A stretch of DNA of 31,027 bases from a virus: IMG/VR virus record IMGVR_UViG_3300001460_000002, positions 3,243 to 34,269 of that record. One strand, 5' to 3'. The translations under genes were made by a program, and so were the position numbers. Below, in pieces: positions 1 through 6,126 of this stretch (position 1 is its first letter; each line of letters opens with the position of its first letter). Under the pieces are notes generated by a model. The model saw only the letters and a program-made list of their open reading frames with translations, ran no database searches and was not told the DNA's origin.

Positions 1-680
1 TTAACCTCCTTTTTCTTTTTAATTATTTCATTAAGTTTTGATTTAATATACGAGCAACGAATAGAGATCTGATCACCAGCTGCTGGTAATTGCTCTTTAC
101 AATTATCCCAATTATTTTTTTGAGAATTTTCTTGATCTTCTATTTTAGCTAGTCTTTCTTCTGGTGATAGCTTTGCATCTTTAGAAATAGCATTCATTTT
201 TTCTACTTGTTCTTTAGAATACTTAATCCATTTATTATCTTCTGCTGTAGGTTTAGAAGATACAGCTGCATTGCCATCATCATCTTCACTAGGCAATCCA
301 TAGATAGCTTGTAAAGAATATCTTTTGGCATAAGTAATAGCAGATCCCAGGGCCTGGCTATCATCATACTTATTATTTTTTGGAATGATTAAGTATCTAG
401 ATTTAATTACAGCATCACTATCACTATGCATTAAACTTGTTGTTACATACATAGTAGTATCAATTACACCTTCAATGATTTGTTTTTCATAATCAATAGT
501 TTGTGTGAAAGCTAATCCATACTTGGCCCCTTGATTAGCAGCTGCAATTACATCTTCTAATGCAGCATAAGTAGATTTAAAAAAAGGATTTTTACTTTCC
601 TTAACTGCTACATTAGCCTCTTGTTGAAACTTACTTAAAGCCTCAACTATACTTTTAGTGTTGGGTTTCGTCATCGTCAT
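1..680 (-). CDS. erf: ERF-family single-strand DNA annealing protein (3' end cut off by window)
   Basis: ERF proteins anneal complementary single strands in phage recombination and genome circularisation. The reading frame gives 226 residues and is still open at the left edge. The family hallmark is at about residues 108-135: SQALGSAITYAKRYSLQ, followed by AIYGLPSEDDD. The N-terminal part (about 10-60), with KNPFFKSTYAALEDV, also fits the family. The C-terminal third is charged and probably divergent. The start ATG at 680 follows AGGAGAA at good spacing, and a second in-frame ATG lies six bases downstream. It overlaps the preceding 89-aa gene by 26 bases and is the last visible gene of the leftward operon. 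The YqaJ-type nuclease gene nearby suggests the two form an exonuclease plus annealing pair comparable in role to lambda Red (inference). Confidence 0.9.
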   Translation of the reverse strand, partial: MTMTKPNTKSIVEALSKFQQEANVAVKESKNPFFKSTYAALEDVIAAANQGAKYGLAFTQTIDYEKQIIEGVIDTTMYVTTSLMHSDSDAVIKSRYLIIPKNNKYDDSQALGSAITYAKRYSLQAIYGLPSEDDDGNAAVSSKPTAEDNKWIKYSKEQVEKMNAISKDAKLSPEERLAKIEDQENSQKNNWDNCKEQLPAAGDQISIRCSYIKSKLNEIIKKKKEV

Positions 681-924
681 TTTCTCCTGGTTCTTCTGGT
701 TCATTTATTACTCCTTTGTCCACATGTATTGTGAAGATTTGATTTTGCATTTTAAGACCTTCAATGGCTGCCATAGCCACATACTCAATAAGCTCCTCAA
801 CAAAAGGAACCTCAAGTTCAAGACCGGTCTTTTCATAGATCTTGTTTCTAACTTTCCTGGCACTTTCTTTTCTTGCCAATAGATAGGCATTAATCTGAAA
901 GTATTTTCTTGGATCATCATCCAT
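655..924 (-). CDS. Unknown 89-aa protein between the nuclease and ERF genes
   Basis: I do not recognise this family. The protein is soluble-looking and acidic at its C-terminus (EPEEPGENDDDET), with a likely helical N-terminal half rich in K/R/E and a hydrophobic stretch near residues 40-57. The start at 924 has AAAGGA upstream. The gene overlaps the nuclease stop by 8 bases and the ERF start by 26 bases, so all three are probably translated together. Its place between an exonuclease and an annealing protein suggests a small accessory factor for recombination or ssDNA handling. That is positional inference only; no motif supports a specific function. Confidence 0.75.
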   Translation of the reverse strand: MDDDPRKYFQINAYLLARKESARKVRNKIYEKTGLELEVPFVEELIEYVAMAAIEGLKMQNQIFTIHVDKGVINEPEEPGENDDDETQH

Positions 925-1897
925 TCATATCCTTTATGGTAAACCTTCTAGTTACTGTAGGAGCTGCACCTTCAACTTTAATTGTTTTAGTTTTAGCTCT
1001 TTCATAAGTAGAATGATTAATCATATATCCCTGGCATTCAGCTTTCTCATGCTCACCCAGGATCTCTTTCATTCTTATTGATACTGTGTCCTGGATTTTT
1101 TTAGATGCTTTGATTGCTTTATCAGCAGATAGATAATCATCTATTAATTGTGGTAGTTCATTATTTTTATTAAAGTTAATTACATCTTTAGATCCATTAC
1201 CTTTGAAGATCCTTGATGCCTCTTTTGTATTAGCAGCTGCGTAGTGTAGCTTATCACCTTGCATGATACCATCAACTCTATGCCAAAATTCTACAGCAGC
1301 ATTAATTAACTTATCTTGTATTTCTTTATTTGGTTTATAAACAAACCATTGTAACTCCCATCCCTTAACTAACCTAACCAAGATGGCATAGTTATAACCG
1401 GTAGTTAAGAGTTGGGCCTGTACCTGGAGTTTATAAATTTCAGATACATCATCAGAGGCAGCCCCAGAATAATTTTTAATCTCAATCACACCCTTACCAT
1501 TCAAGCTGTGGGAGCTTTTAGAATGGTCAATCAAGTTTAAAGTTTTATCAAGATGCATGTCTGCATCCAGGGAGCTGCCTATTTTTCCACCATCAACCTC
1601 ATAGAAATATGCTTTATCCGGAACACTTATATCTAAAGGGAGCTTTCCTTGTTCAGCACAAATCATCTTTAGTTCATCGTGGAATAGTTTAAGTATTGCC
1701 GGTTCTAAAATAGTACCAGCTTTAACTTTAGGTAAGTTAGCTATGTCATTTGTAGCCTCCTGTCCTTGTAAGGCATTGATTGCCTTTTCCAACTCATCAT
1801 TCGGTGAGCTGAAACCTATATAACCTTGATCGGTTAAAACTAAATTAGGGATAGAGCTAGATCCTATCTCTCTTCTGGCATAAGAAGTTAATTTCAT
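917..1897 (-). CDS. YqaJ-like / lambda-Exo-type recombination nuclease
   Basis: Predicted PD-(D/E)XK exonuclease that would resect double-stranded DNA for the neighbouring ERF annealing protein. With the start at 1897 the protein has 326 residues. The core is visible in order: GTILEP near residue 61-66, SLDAD near 109-113 (metal-binding Asp), IEIKN near 138-142 (E139 and K141 of the E-x-K motif), then LQVQAQL near 157-163, the QxQ motif typical of YqaJ. An upstream ATG at 1933 would add 12 residues, but the 1897 start has GGGAGG about six bases before it and forms a TAATG overlap with the preceding 52-aa gene, so I prefer 1897. Family assignment is firm. Pairing with ERF is inferred from adjacency. 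Confidence 0.9.
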   Translation of the reverse strand: MKLTSYARREIGSSSIPNLVLTDQGYIGFSSPNDELEKAINALQGQEATNDIANLPKVKAGTILEPAILKLFHDELKMICAEQGKLPLDISVPDKAYFYEVDGGKIGSSLDADMHLDKTLNLIDHSKSSHSLNGKGVIEIKNYSGAASDDVSEIYKLQVQAQLLTTGYNYAILVRLVKGWELQWFVYKPNKEIQDKLINAAVEFWHRVDGIMQGDKLHYAAANTKEASRIFKGNGSKDVINFNKNNELPQLIDDYLSADKAIKASKKIQDTVSIRMKEILGEHEKAECQGYMINHSTYERAKTKTIKVEGAAPTVTRRFTIKDMNG

Positions 1898-2055
1898 TAT
1901 ATGCCTCCCATCATTCCATAGTATGATGCACACTTATCTGACAACGCACACATAACTATAGTAAATAAATAAATTGCAACTAACATTAAAAGAAATGTTA
2001 TGCACTCGGCAGCAAACTTGATTTGCTCTTTATACTTTTTAATCAACTGTATCAT
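1897..2055 (-). CDS. 52-aa single-pass membrane peptide in the recombination operon
   Basis: A short open frame with AGGAG before its ATG at 2055. It ends in a TAATG overlap with the nuclease start. The N-terminus is basic (MIQLIKKYKEQIK), followed by a hydrophobic segment at about residues 18-38 (ITFLLMLVAIYLFTIVMCAL) and a short tail with two Cys and GMMGG. The positive N-terminus and negative/neutral tail suggest one transmembrane helix with the N-terminus inside. The function is unknown. The tight coupling to the nuclease argues that it is translated and not a chance frame. A membrane peptide among recombination genes is unexpected; superinfection exclusion or membrane tethering are only guesses. 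Confidence 0.6.
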   Translation of the reverse strand: MIQLIKKYKEQIKFAAECITFLLMLVAIYLFTIVMCALSDKCASYYGMMGGI

Positions 2056-2074
2056 CTTTACTCCTTTTTAATTG

Positions 2075-2112
2075 GTGTCTAAATGACCTTGTATAGTTTA
2101 TCTTTTAGACAC
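2075..2112. repeat. Perfect 9-bp inverted repeat downstream of the serine recombinase gene
   Basis: GTGTCTAAA at 2075-2083 and its exact complement TTTAGACAC at 2104-2112, separated by 20 bases. It lies in the only gap of the leftward operon, just after the recombinase stop and before the ribosome binding site of the 52-aa gene. It could be a recombinase binding site, an operator or a weak RNA hairpin. There is no T-run, so a classical terminator is unlikely. Confidence 0.55.
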
Positions 2113-2124
2113 ATATTGTTTCTA

Positions 2125-2793
2125 TTATAGATGAACATTAACAGAACATCTATTTACATAATTTCTTACAGTAGAAGGATACCATTCACCATTTCTAACT
2201 GTAGGAATTCCTCTTGCATTTAGAGCTTTTGCAATTTCAGATAATGTAGTTACACCATACTTTTTAAGATCTACTATAAGGTTATTAACAGATCTAGCTT
2301 TCTCATCTGCTAACAATTTCTTTTTAGCATTACCTTTTATTGCAGCTTGTTTTAAGTTTTTAGTATTACCTAAAACAACTCCTCTTTTTTTTGCCTGGGC
2401 CAAAGCAGATTTAGTATTCTTTCTTAAAGTATCTAAATACTGTTCAGCTACAGCAGCCAAAACTTGTATCGTAAATTTATTTACTGATGGCATATCACAA
2501 CAAACAAACTCAATCTTACTTTCCATAAGTGATGCTGTGAATGCCAGGTTACGAGATAGTCTATCAAGTCTAGCAATAACTAAAGTTGCTTTTTCTTTTT
2601 TACATAACTCCAGGGCCTGTGTTAATTGTGGTCTATCATTTTTAGATCCACTTTCTTCTTCCTGGAATACTTGCAGCAGCTCATCATTCTTAACAAACTC
2701 ATTAATAGTTTGTAATTGATCAGCAGATCCATAACCTTCCTTACCTTGCTTATCTGTACTAACTCTAGTGTAGCCTACATATCTTTTATTCAT
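2125..2793 (-). CDS. Small serine recombinase (resolvase/invertase family)
   Basis: Site-specific DNA recombinase of 222 aa acting through a 5'-phosphoserine intermediate. The catalytic domain spans about residues 1-130. YTRVSTDKQ holds Y8, R10 and the nucleophile S12. RLDRLSRN holds the conserved D77, R78 and R81. AAVAEQYLDTLRKNT is the long dimerisation helix, though it departs from the usual AEFER-type sequence. The C-terminal part (about 175-218) has a helix-turn-helix-like stretch, LSEIAKALNARGIPT, then a second helix after WYPS. The length fits small resolvases/invertases, not large serine integrases. The gene overlaps the upstream gene as TAATG. Its role could be multimer resolution, inversion or integration. 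A 9-bp inverted repeat follows the gene. Confidence 0.92.
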   Translation of the reverse strand: MNKRYVGYTRVSTDKQGKEGYGSADQLQTINEFVKNDELLQVFQEEESGSKNDRPQLTQALELCKKEKATLVIARLDRLSRNLAFTASLMESKIEFVCCDMPSVNKFTIQVLAAVAEQYLDTLRKNTKSALAQAKKRGVVLGNTKNLKQAAIKGNAKKKLLADEKARSVNNLIVDLKKYGVTTLSEIAKALNARGIPTVRNGEWYPSTVRNYVNRCSVNVHL

Positions 2794-3320
2794 TATGCTG
2801 CCCTCCTTTGTTTTAATTTAAACTTTTGCAATGCTGTTAAATCATTTTTAGATCCAAAGATTTCTTTTTTAGATTTAAGATGTGCTTTTCTATTTGGTAT
2901 ATTATGACCTATACATTTTCTGGCCTCATCCCACATTTTATTTTCTAAATACCAATAATAGATATGTGCTTTCATACATGGTGTACCATCTTTATTACAA
3001 TGACCATCACCATCCCATAATTCTTTTTCTGTAAATTTTAATGGTTTATCTTTTCCATAAATATAAGAACCAAGTAATTGTGATTTGTGTCCATATACTT
3101 TTATCTTAATTGGTTTTGGATTTTTCTTTAAAGATACAAAATACTTTTTTGCAAAATTGACAGCATCCTTATCATTATCAAATCTTTCTGTCAGAGTTCT
3201 AACTTTGTATCCCTTGTTTTTTCTTTCATATATTCTACTGTTATCTTTTTTGATTGTATAAAAGTCATCAAATTTATAACCACCAAAAGTTTCTTTTTTT
3301 AGAACATAATAATTAGCCAT
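2793..3320 (-). CDS. Unknown 175-aa basic protein
   Basis: I do not recognise this family. The protein is lysine- and aromatic-rich throughout, with an acidic loop-like stretch at about residues 102-115 (WDGDGHCNKDGTPC) whose DGDGH and two Cys could bind a metal, though it does not match a full EF-hand. The C-terminus is strongly basic (LKQRRAA). Both ends overlap neighbours by TAATG, so it is translated with the serine recombinase downstream and the 90-aa gene upstream. Being second in the early leftward operon, a role in early takeover or DNA handling is possible but not shown. Confidence 0.8.
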   Translation of the reverse strand: MANYYVLKKETFGGYKFDDFYTIKKDNSRIYERKNKGYKVRTLTERFDNDKDAVNFAKKYFVSLKKNPKPIKIKVYGHKSQLLGSYIYGKDKPLKFTEKELWDGDGHCNKDGTPCMKAHIYYWYLENKMWDEARKCIGHNIPNRKAHLKSKKEIFGSKNDLTALQKFKLKQRRAA

Positions 3321-3592
3321 TACGCAGCCTCCTTATATTTAACTTGATATTTTTTTGCATGGTCAGTTGCACCGGCTTTACCAGCACAAGCAAATCCTTC
3401 ACAATCATATTTGTTATCAAACTCAAAACCCTGGCTATCCATTTTACCAGATCTAATACCCCAAGGATATAAAGTTCCAGGTACATTTAATCTGTAACAT
3501 AAAAAATTTGGGTATTGAGAATTGTGATACCAATGAGTACCTAAACCAGATTTTAATTTAACCCAGCCATCTTTATCTTTTCTAAATGCCAT
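3320..3592 (-). CDS. Unknown 90-aa protein, first gene of the leftward operon
   Basis: I do not recognise this family. The chosen start at 3592 (MAFRKDKDGW) follows GGGGGAAA, and the protein from there is compositionally normal, with many Trp, Tyr, Gly and Asn residues and Cys at a few sites (CYRL, CEGFACAG). The frame continues upstream to 3853, but that extension is a run of hydrophobic and A/T-driven residues crossing the divergent promoter and the opposite-strand regulator, so I reject it. The gene sits about 35 bases after the predicted promoter start. It is the leader gene of the recombination operon, so it is probably expressed early. Confidence 0.75.
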   Translation of the reverse strand: MAFRKDKDGWVKLKSGLGTHWYHNSQYPNFLCYRLNVPGTLYPWGIRSGKMDSQGFEFDNKYDCEGFACAGKAGATDHAKKYQVKYKEAA

Positions 3593-3634
3593 TTTCCCCC
3601 TTTTGTTGTTTGGTCTTATATTGTTCATATACCA

Positions 3635-3663
3635 AATATATATATGCGATATATAAATATCAA
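3635..3663 (-). promoter_or_regulatory. Predicted sigma70-like promoter for the leftward operon
   Basis: Read on the minus strand: -35 TTGATA (3663-3658), a 17-base spacer, and -10 TATATT (3640-3635). Transcription would start near 3628, giving a leader of about 36 bases before the 90-aa gene. The match to consensus and the spacing are good, but the region is very A/T rich, which raises the chance of false matches. Confidence 0.55.
3639..3655. promoter_or_regulatory. Candidate operator palindrome inside the leftward promoter
   Basis: TATATAT, then GCG, then ATATATA: two perfect 7-base arms around a 3-base centre, lying between the -35 and -10 elements of the leftward promoter. The adjacent plus-strand gene encodes a ribbon-helix-helix protein, which could bind it. 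Alternating A/T makes palindromes easy to get by chance, so this is tentative. Confidence 0.35.
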
Positions 3664-3692
3664 GAGTTAAATTAATAAAAAGGAAAAAAAAT

Positions 3693-3878
3693 ATGCAACC
3701 TAAATTAACCCCACTTTTCCTTAATATTTCAGCAGATTTGAAGAGTAAACTAAAGATCCAGGCTAAAAAAGAGAGGATCCCTATGGTTACTTTGATCAGC
3801 GAGGTATTGGAATTTGGATTACCGAAGAGAAAACAAATCAAAAAACAAATCATGGGAGGTATAAGTAATGGCCGATAA
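3693..3878 (+). CDS. Ribbon-helix-helix (Arc/CopG-like) DNA-binding protein
   Basis: A 61-aa protein. Residues about 7-50 read as a short beta strand (PLFLNIS), a basic amphipathic helix (ADLKSKLKIQAKKER) and a second helix after a turn (PMVTLISEVLEFGL). This is the strand-helix-helix pattern of the MetJ/Arc/CopG fold, which binds DNA as a dimer through the paired strands. It is the first gene of the rightward early operon, divergent from the recombination operon, a usual place for a repressor of the shared control region. AGGAAA lies before the ATG, and the end overlaps the DUF3310 gene by 11 bases. The fold is inferred from the pattern. The target and direction of regulation are unknown. 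Confidence 0.65.
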   Translation: MQPKLTPLFLNISADLKSKLKIQAKKERIPMVTLISEVLEFGLPKRKQIKKQIMGGISNGR

Positions 3879-4248
3879 AATAAATCCGGATCACTACAAA
3901 GATAACAAAATAGAAACTTGCGATGCTACATTCTCACAATTATCAGAGGCAGAGATACTTGGGGCCTGTAAGTTTAATATAGCTAAATACACATTCAGAG
4001 CTGGTAAGAAAGTACAAACTCTTGAAGGTACTAGGGATGACATTGGTAAGGCCCATTGGTACTGCGAGAGATTACTCAAAGAGCTTACTGACATGATCAA
4101 TAAAAGAAAAAAAACAAAACGAAAAGATCTAACAGATATTGATATTGAAGATCTAACAGAAGAAGATCTACAGGAGCTGCTAAACCCTGGAGCTAAAGTT
4201 GTTCCAATAAAAAAGAAGGAGGATAAGAATGACAAAAATTCCAAATAA
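3868..4248 (+). CDS. DUF3310 protein, related to T7 gp1.7 nucleotide kinase group
   Basis: The N-terminal two thirds (about residues 5-72) match the DUF3310 pattern: INPDHYK, IETCD, then LGACKFNIAKYTFRAGKK and DIGKAHWYCERLL. DUF3310 is widespread in phages. T7 gp1.7, reported as a nucleotide kinase, is related, so a role in nucleotide metabolism is possible here. The C-terminal third is charged, with an acidic repeat-like stretch (DLTDIDIEDLTEEDLQELL) and a lysine-rich tail. GGGAGG precedes the start, and the gene overlaps both neighbours. The domain call is strong; the biochemical role in this phage is inference. Confidence 0.85.
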   Translation: MADKINPDHYKDNKIETCDATFSQLSEAEILGACKFNIAKYTFRAGKKVQTLEGTRDDIGKAHWYCERLLKELTDMINKRKKTKRKDLTDIDIEDLTEEDLQELLNPGAKVVPIKKKEDKNDKNSK

Positions 4249-4780
4249 TGTAATGCGACCACCTAAAGGTTTTGAGTATGTAACTGTAAATAAGAAGATG
4301 CCTATTGTTCAAATTAAAAGAACAACACAGCCAGATGATACGAAGATAAGGATCAACTATCTTGAAAGTAAATTAGATAAGATCATGGATGAGCTGCGAG
4401 TATTGAAGAGAAGAGATAAGTATAAACCTCAACCAAACGAGAGAGCTAAACGAGTATGGATTTCAGATATACTTGAGGCTGTGTGTGATTACTATGAAAT
4501 GACACCAGCTGCTATACAATCTGCGAGTAGGCTTTCAGAGATTGTAAGAGTTAGATCTATATTCATAAACTTATGCAATGCACTCACTCATGGATCCTAT
4601 TCTGCAATAGGTAGAATGTGTGGTAACAGAGATCATACAACTATCATTCATCATGTAAGATTAAAAAGAGATAAGACTAATTGCTGGAATATTAAGAAGG
4701 AATTAGGATTAGAGCTGTGGTCAGATTTTGGCAAACTTGAGGCCGAATTAAAGTCTAAAGCAGAACCAGATAATGAATGA
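4229..4780 (+). CDS. DnaA domain IV-like DNA-binding protein, probable replication factor
   Basis: A 183-aa protein whose C-terminal half (about residues 76-150) resembles the DNA-binding domain IV of bacterial DnaA. It shows ILEAVCDYYEMTPAAIQS, then VRVRSIFINLCNALT, then IGRMCGNRDHTTIIHHV. The RDHTT signature at 134-138 is the DnaA-box-reading element. There is no AAA+ ATPase domain. The N-terminal 70 residues are basic, with a short coiled-coil-like stretch at 41-62. It overlaps the DUF3310 gene by 20 bases and the initiator gene by 4 bases (ATGA). It probably binds DnaA-box-like sites at the phage origin and recruits or redirects the host replication machinery, but could also act as a transcription factor. 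Confidence 0.85.
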   Translation: MTKIPNNVMRPPKGFEYVTVNKKMPIVQIKRTTQPDDTKIRINYLESKLDKIMDELRVLKRRDKYKPQPNERAKRVWISDILEAVCDYYEMTPAAIQSASRLSEIVRVRSIFINLCNALTHGSYSAIGRMCGNRDHTTIIHHVRLKRDKTNCWNIKKELGLELWSDFGKLEAELKSKAEPDNE

Positions 4781-5631
4781 CAAAAAAGAAAGCAGATTAT
4801 GGTAAGGGCAAAACACCTGGAGCATTCTGTGTGCTGCCCCAAAGAGCTGTCATAGATCCTAGGTTCAAGACTTATCCTAGAACATTTATGATCCTGGCTT
4901 GTCTAGGTAACTACACATCAAGAACCGGTGTGTGTTGGCCTAATCAAATTACTATTGCTAGAAACTTACATATCACCCAATCAACTGTGTCCAAGCATAT
5001 ACAGAAACTAATGCAATGGGGTTACATAAGATATGCAAAGAAACATCCTGGATTAAAAGGTAACAAATACTTTATGGTGTTTGATCCTAAAGTTAAGGAA
5101 GAGGATGCGAAGGCTATAGCTACAGTAAATGATAGATCCTTTGAAGAGAAGATAACTATTCCGAAAGGCCCCCTTATGAATAAAAACAGTAATAGTAAAT
5201 ATTCCCCTAGAGTGAATAATAAGAAAGATACTAACAAGGTAGATATTCCCTCTACTGAATATGTAGATATTCCTTCAGAGCGACTACATAACACTCCATC
5301 TAACAATATATCTATTCTTAATAGCAGTAGAGTAATTATGAATAGTTATGTTAAATTCTGTAGAGAAATATTTGGACAACATAAAGTTTACGATTTTAAG
5401 CAAGAAGAATTAGTGAAGAGCTGGTTAAATCAAGGATTGCATCCGGATACAGCCATTGCCAAGATCAGAACCACAATACAATGGAGGAAGGATAATAGGT
5501 ATGATTGTCCTGGTACTATCTACTTCTTTAAGCCTATATTCTTTAAGGAAGATAAGGGTAATGATACCAGGCTAGATATACAGAAGATGATTAAGAAACT
5601 AGCCAATAAGAAAAGGATGCCATGGAAATAG
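4777..5631 (+). CDS. Winged-helix phage replication initiator (lambda O-like organisation)
   Basis: A 284-aa protein. Residues about 18-100 form a winged helix of the type found in phage and plasmid initiators: FKTYPRTFMILACLGNYT, then a helix-turn-helix at about 55-82 (PNQITIARNLHITQSTVSKH), then a wing-like GYIRYAKK. The middle (about 120-190) is a low-complexity linker rich in N, S, K and P whose DNA contains iteron-like repeats. The C-terminal part (190-284) is a second folded domain with WLNQGLHPDTAIAKIRTTIQWR and CPGTIYFF, which may contact host replication proteins. The stop lies inside the small downstream gene. The layout, with origin repeats within the initiator gene, mirrors lambda O. 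That analogy is inference. Confidence 0.85.
   Translation: MTKKKADYGKGKTPGAFCVLPQRAVIDPRFKTYPRTFMILACLGNYTSRTGVCWPNQITIARNLHITQSTVSKHIQKLMQWGYIRYAKKHPGLKGNKYFMVFDPKVKEEDAKAIATVNDRSFEEKITIPKGPLMNKNSNSKYSPRVNNKKDTNKVDIPSTEYVDIPSERLHNTPSNNISILNSSRVIMNSYVKFCREIFGQHKVYDFKQEELVKSWLNQGLHPDTAIAKIRTTIQWRKDNRYDCPGTIYFFKPIFFKEDKGNDTRLDIQKMIKKLANKKRMPWK
5195..5277 (+). repeat. Iteron-like direct repeats, candidate replication origin
   Basis: Three copies of a GTARATATTCCCY-like word: GTAAATATTCCCCT at 5195-5208, GTAGATATTCCCTC at 5239-5252 and GTAGATATTCCTTC at 5263-5276. Copies two and three are 24 bases apart, copies one and two 44 apart. They sit in the linker-coding part of the initiator gene and are followed by a strongly A/T-rich stretch (about 5296-5360) that could unwind. 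Confidence 0.5.
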
Positions 5632-5765
5632 AATTATTTACAAAGCCTAAAGGTTCGTATATGATTTGTACTGTAGAAGATTGTAAATATACAGGGCAGA
5701 AACTTGGGCCTTTTTCTTTTAGAAAAAGTGTACCCCCTTCTCCCCCAGGGTGCGTATATCTATAG
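5622..5765 (+). CDS. Small 47-aa protein after the replication initiator
   Basis: A short frame starting at an ATG inside the initiator's last codons (10-base overlap), with AAAAGGA just upstream. The sequence begins MEIELFTKPKGSYMICTVEDC and continues KYTGQKLGPFSFRK, with three Cys in total and a proline-rich end (SVPPSPPG). No family recognised. The overlap and ribosome binding site make it plausible, but it is short and its last third runs through a compositionally odd C-rich stretch. Confidence 0.45.
   Translation: MEIELFTKPKGSYMICTVEDCKYTGQKLGPFSFRKSVPPSPPGCVYL
5710..5728 (+). other. A/T-rich stem-loop near the end of the replication cluster
   Basis: CTTTTTCT at 5710-5717 pairs with AGAAAAAG at 5721-5728 around a 3-base loop. 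It lies inside the 47-aa frame, before a C-rich patch and a run of seven T near 5781. It could pause transcription between the replication and packaging genes, but the stem is weak and the T-run is too far away for a standard terminator. Confidence 0.25.
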
Positions 5766-5823
5766 GGGTATATCACACAATTTTTTTACAAATAAAACAT
5801 GAAACAAACAAGTAAGGAAATAT

Positions 5824-6126
5824 ATGACAAAACCAACACACAGCAATAGAGGATTTAAGTTTTATAAAGGTGCATCTATTCCAGAAGGATTAGAAGTAAT
5901 TATAGAAACTTGGCCTGGTGCTGATTACAATAAAGATACAAGGGAATACACTCCGGTTCCAGGAAGAGTAGATACAAAGATCTATAAAAAAGATCCTACT
6001 AAAGATTATGGAAAAGGTGAGCCTGTTTTATTCTTTTCTCAATTCGAGAATAAGGATGAACCCCCTGTCAATCTAGCAGCTGAACAAGCTGATAAGGAAG
6101 AAATGGATGACACAATCCCCTACTAA
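5824..6126 (+). CDS. Unknown 100-aa protein before the small terminase
   Basis: I do not recognise this family. The protein is hydrophilic, with several Gly/Pro/Tyr-rich stretches (TWPGADYNKDTREYTPVPGR) and an acidic end (ADKEEMDDTIPY). AAGGAA precedes the ATG. The end overlaps the small terminase gene by 20 bases, so translation is probably coupled. It is the first gene of the packaging block after the gap at 5766-5823. A beta-rich single-domain protein, possibly DNA-binding or packaging-related, would fit, but nothing specific is visible. Confidence 0.75.
   Translation: MTKPTHSNRGFKFYKGASIPEGLEVIIETWPGADYNKDTREYTPVPGRVDTKIYKKDPTKDYGKGEPVLFFSQFENKDEPPVNLAAEQADKEEMDDTIPY

Noticed and set aside
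1898-1933. 12-residue longer start for the YqaJ-like nuclease
   Set aside because: The 1897 ATG has a better ribosome site and couples to the previous stop; the extra residues do not fit the family start.
3601-3692. Rightward promoter for the ribbon-helix-helix gene
   Set aside because: TATAAA at 3652-3657 has no -35 at fitting distance and TTGTTC at 3621 has no fitting -10, so I do not call one, although one must exist nearby.
3593-3853. Upstream extension of the 90-aa minus-strand frame to 3853
   Set aside because: It would run through the divergent promoter and the opposite-strand regulator gene, is hydrophobic by A/T bias, and a good ribosome site precedes 3592.
3894-4262. Minus-strand 122-aa frame opposite the DUF3310 gene
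   Set aside because: Serine- and phenylalanine-rich shadow of a recognised plus-strand gene.
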